NCBI GenBank assembly: GCA_018238825.1
Contig: JABCSP010000172.1
Coordinates: 1-5,373, forward strand
Length of the DNA stretch: 5,373 nucleotides
Reading direction: 5' to 3'
DNA from: Candidatus Thorarchaeota archaeon
Lineage (GTDB): Archaea > Asgardarchaeota > Thorarchaeia > Thorarchaeales > Thorarchaeaceae
Of this stretch, positions 4,508 through 5,373 are shown piece by piece. The position numbers and the translations under genes are program-made. Each line of letters opens with the position of its first letter. The stretch's first letter is position 1. The notes beneath the pieces are model-generated. The model worked only from the letters and a program-made list of their open reading frames with translations. It had not been told where the DNA came from and ran no database searches.

Positions 4508-5353
4508 CTATGACTTGACTGCCCAGAAACGGACTTCTCCAAATTTGGTTTCATAGGTTCCATGTTTTGAAAAATTCTGCTTAATAATATGGAGAATATC
4601 ATTTCCTTCGGCTACTCCTAACTCAGGAAACTGAGTGGCTGCAGTGATTCTAAGGAATTCGCCAAGTGTTGCTTTCTCAGGTTCATCAAAGAATACAAAC
4701 GGTACCACCATTCTCAACATTCCACCTCTGATCAACACTCTCTTGCATTCTGCAATAGCTTTTGGAAGCTGGTTTCTTGGTGGGATTCCCCTAAGACGGA
4801 CCTCAGAGTATGTTTTGCTTGGTGATTCTATATCCATGATATTTGACTCCACAACATCATAGGAAATTCCTGTTTTACTTAGGATATCATCCGGGCCTAG
4901 GATTGAGATTGTAACATTATGATTGGATGAAAGGTTTCTAATTTCATTAAGGTCATTTACTTTGACTTGAGGATACGACGCATACAGGATTTTGCCATCT
5001 TTAGTAGCAATATCTGGGTTCTCCCCTAGTTCATATAATTCACCGGGATTTGATGTTCTGTATGAATTATAGAAATGAAGTATAGTTTCAATCGAATCTC
5101 GAAGGTTTTCTACCAGAAACTTCTCTGCGTCTGGACCGGTTTTGTAGATTCTTCGATATGGACCAAGTGGTCCTGGTTGGAGCGCACTTACAACTAGATT
5201 ATCATTCTCCATAGATTTGAGAAGCTTGGGTAGTCTAGTTCTTTTTGGATCGGAAAAATTGGTCATAGAGTACATAATATCGTAGATTGATGAAGGGTGC
5301 TGATCTATTGTGAGTAATATTTTCCTCATCAGTTCTGAGCGAGATGATATCAC
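4508..5353 (-). CDS. PadR-type winged-helix protein fused to a degenerate methyltransferase-like domain
   Basis: A 281-residue soluble protein. Residues 8-80 fit a PadR-type DNA-binding domain: SSIYDIMYSM in the first helices, RLPKLLKSMENDNLV as the recognition and following segment, and a wing with GPYRRIYKTG. A helix at about 81-99 may dimerise it. The C-terminal 90 residues resemble the end of a class I methyltransferase: ECKRVLIRGGML at about 202-213 matches the motif around strand five, and the last strand reads FGEVRFWAVKS. The middle lacks any E/D-x-G-x-G-x-G loop, so SAM binding by the normal motif is absent and catalysis is unlikely. It may be a regulator that senses a metabolite through a retired enzyme domain. 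GTG at 5353 has GAGGT four nucleotides upstream; the frame stays open to the window edge, so a start further out cannot be excluded. Regulation of the neighbouring methyltransferase is conceivable but not shown. Confidence 0.78.
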   Translation of the reverse strand: MISSRSELMRKILLTIDQHPSSIYDIMYSMTNFSDPKRTRLPKLLKSMENDNLVVSALQPGPLGPYRRIYKTGPDAEKFLVENLRDSIETILHFYNSYRTSNPGELYELGENPDIATKDGKILYASYPQVKVNDLNEIRNLSSNHNVTISILGPDDILSKTGISYDVVESNIMDIESPSKTYSEVRLRGIPPRNQLPKAIAECKRVLIRGGMLRMVVPFVFFDEPEKATLGEFLRITAATQFPELGVAEGNDILHIIKQNFSKHGTYETKFGEVRFWAVKS

Positions 5354-5357
5354 AGTA

Positions 5358-5362
5358 ACCTC
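5358..5362 (-). promoter_or_regulatory. Shine-Dalgarno site for the PadR-type gene
   Basis: The minus strand reads GAGGT, four nucleotides before the GTG at 5353, the same spacing as at the exporter gene. It supports the GTG start over the ATG at 5329, which has no such site, and over an unseen start beyond the window. Confidence 0.5.
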
Positions 5363-5373
5363 AACTAATGTGG

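Noticed and set aside
4539..4548. Palindrome CCAAATTTGG
   Set aside because: It lies inside the PadR-type coding sequence, has no T tract, and a 10-nt palindrome of this composition is expected by chance.
1..5373. Search for CRISPR arrays, tRNA/rRNA, insertion sequences and defence-system genes
   Set aside because: No regularly spaced direct repeats, cloverleaf-like segments, transposase motifs, terminal inverted repeats with target duplications, or nuclease/helicase signatures were seen.

Overview
The window looks archaeal, possibly from an Asgard-type (Thorarchaeota-like) lineage. DNA is moderately AT-rich. Upstream regions carry TATA-like boxes about 25 nt ahead of plausible transcript starts rather than bacterial -35/-10 pairs. 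Ribosome-binding sites are GAGGT or GGTGA, and GTG and TTG starts are used alongside ATG. One gene appears almost leaderless. The archaeal call is moderately secure; the Asgard placement is only an impression.

Left part (1-1376): the first 12 codons of a leftward gene run off the left edge. A 193-nt divergent promoter region follows, with a perfect GTCACA-TAT-TGTGAC dyad and a TATA box. It leads into a rightward gene for a membrane protein made of five tandem two-helix repeats, each with a strict W-x6-W signature. A hairpin followed by a T-rich tract separates this gene from the next, convergent gene.

Middle part (1377-3695): three leftward genes. In transcription order they are a small winged-helix protein with two C-terminal membrane helices, a TauE/SafE-type (DUF81) anion exporter, and a classical short-chain dehydrogenase. 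The first two are about 44 nt apart and could be co-transcribed. The dehydrogenase seems to have its own TATA box, a perfect but unassigned AGGAGGT, and a possible mini-ORF overlapping its start.

Right part (3696-5373): a 142-nt divergent intergenic region with a perfect 7-bp dyad leads rightward to a class I SAM-dependent methyltransferase. This gene ends 1 nt from a convergent gene for a PadR-type DNA-binding domain fused to what looks like a methyltransferase fold lacking its SAM-binding loop.

No RNA gene, CRISPR array, insertion sequence or integrase is visible. The genes do not form one obvious pathway. The least ordinary items are the five-repeat membrane protein, the PadR-methyltransferase-like fusion, and the membrane-anchored winged-helix protein beside an exporter.
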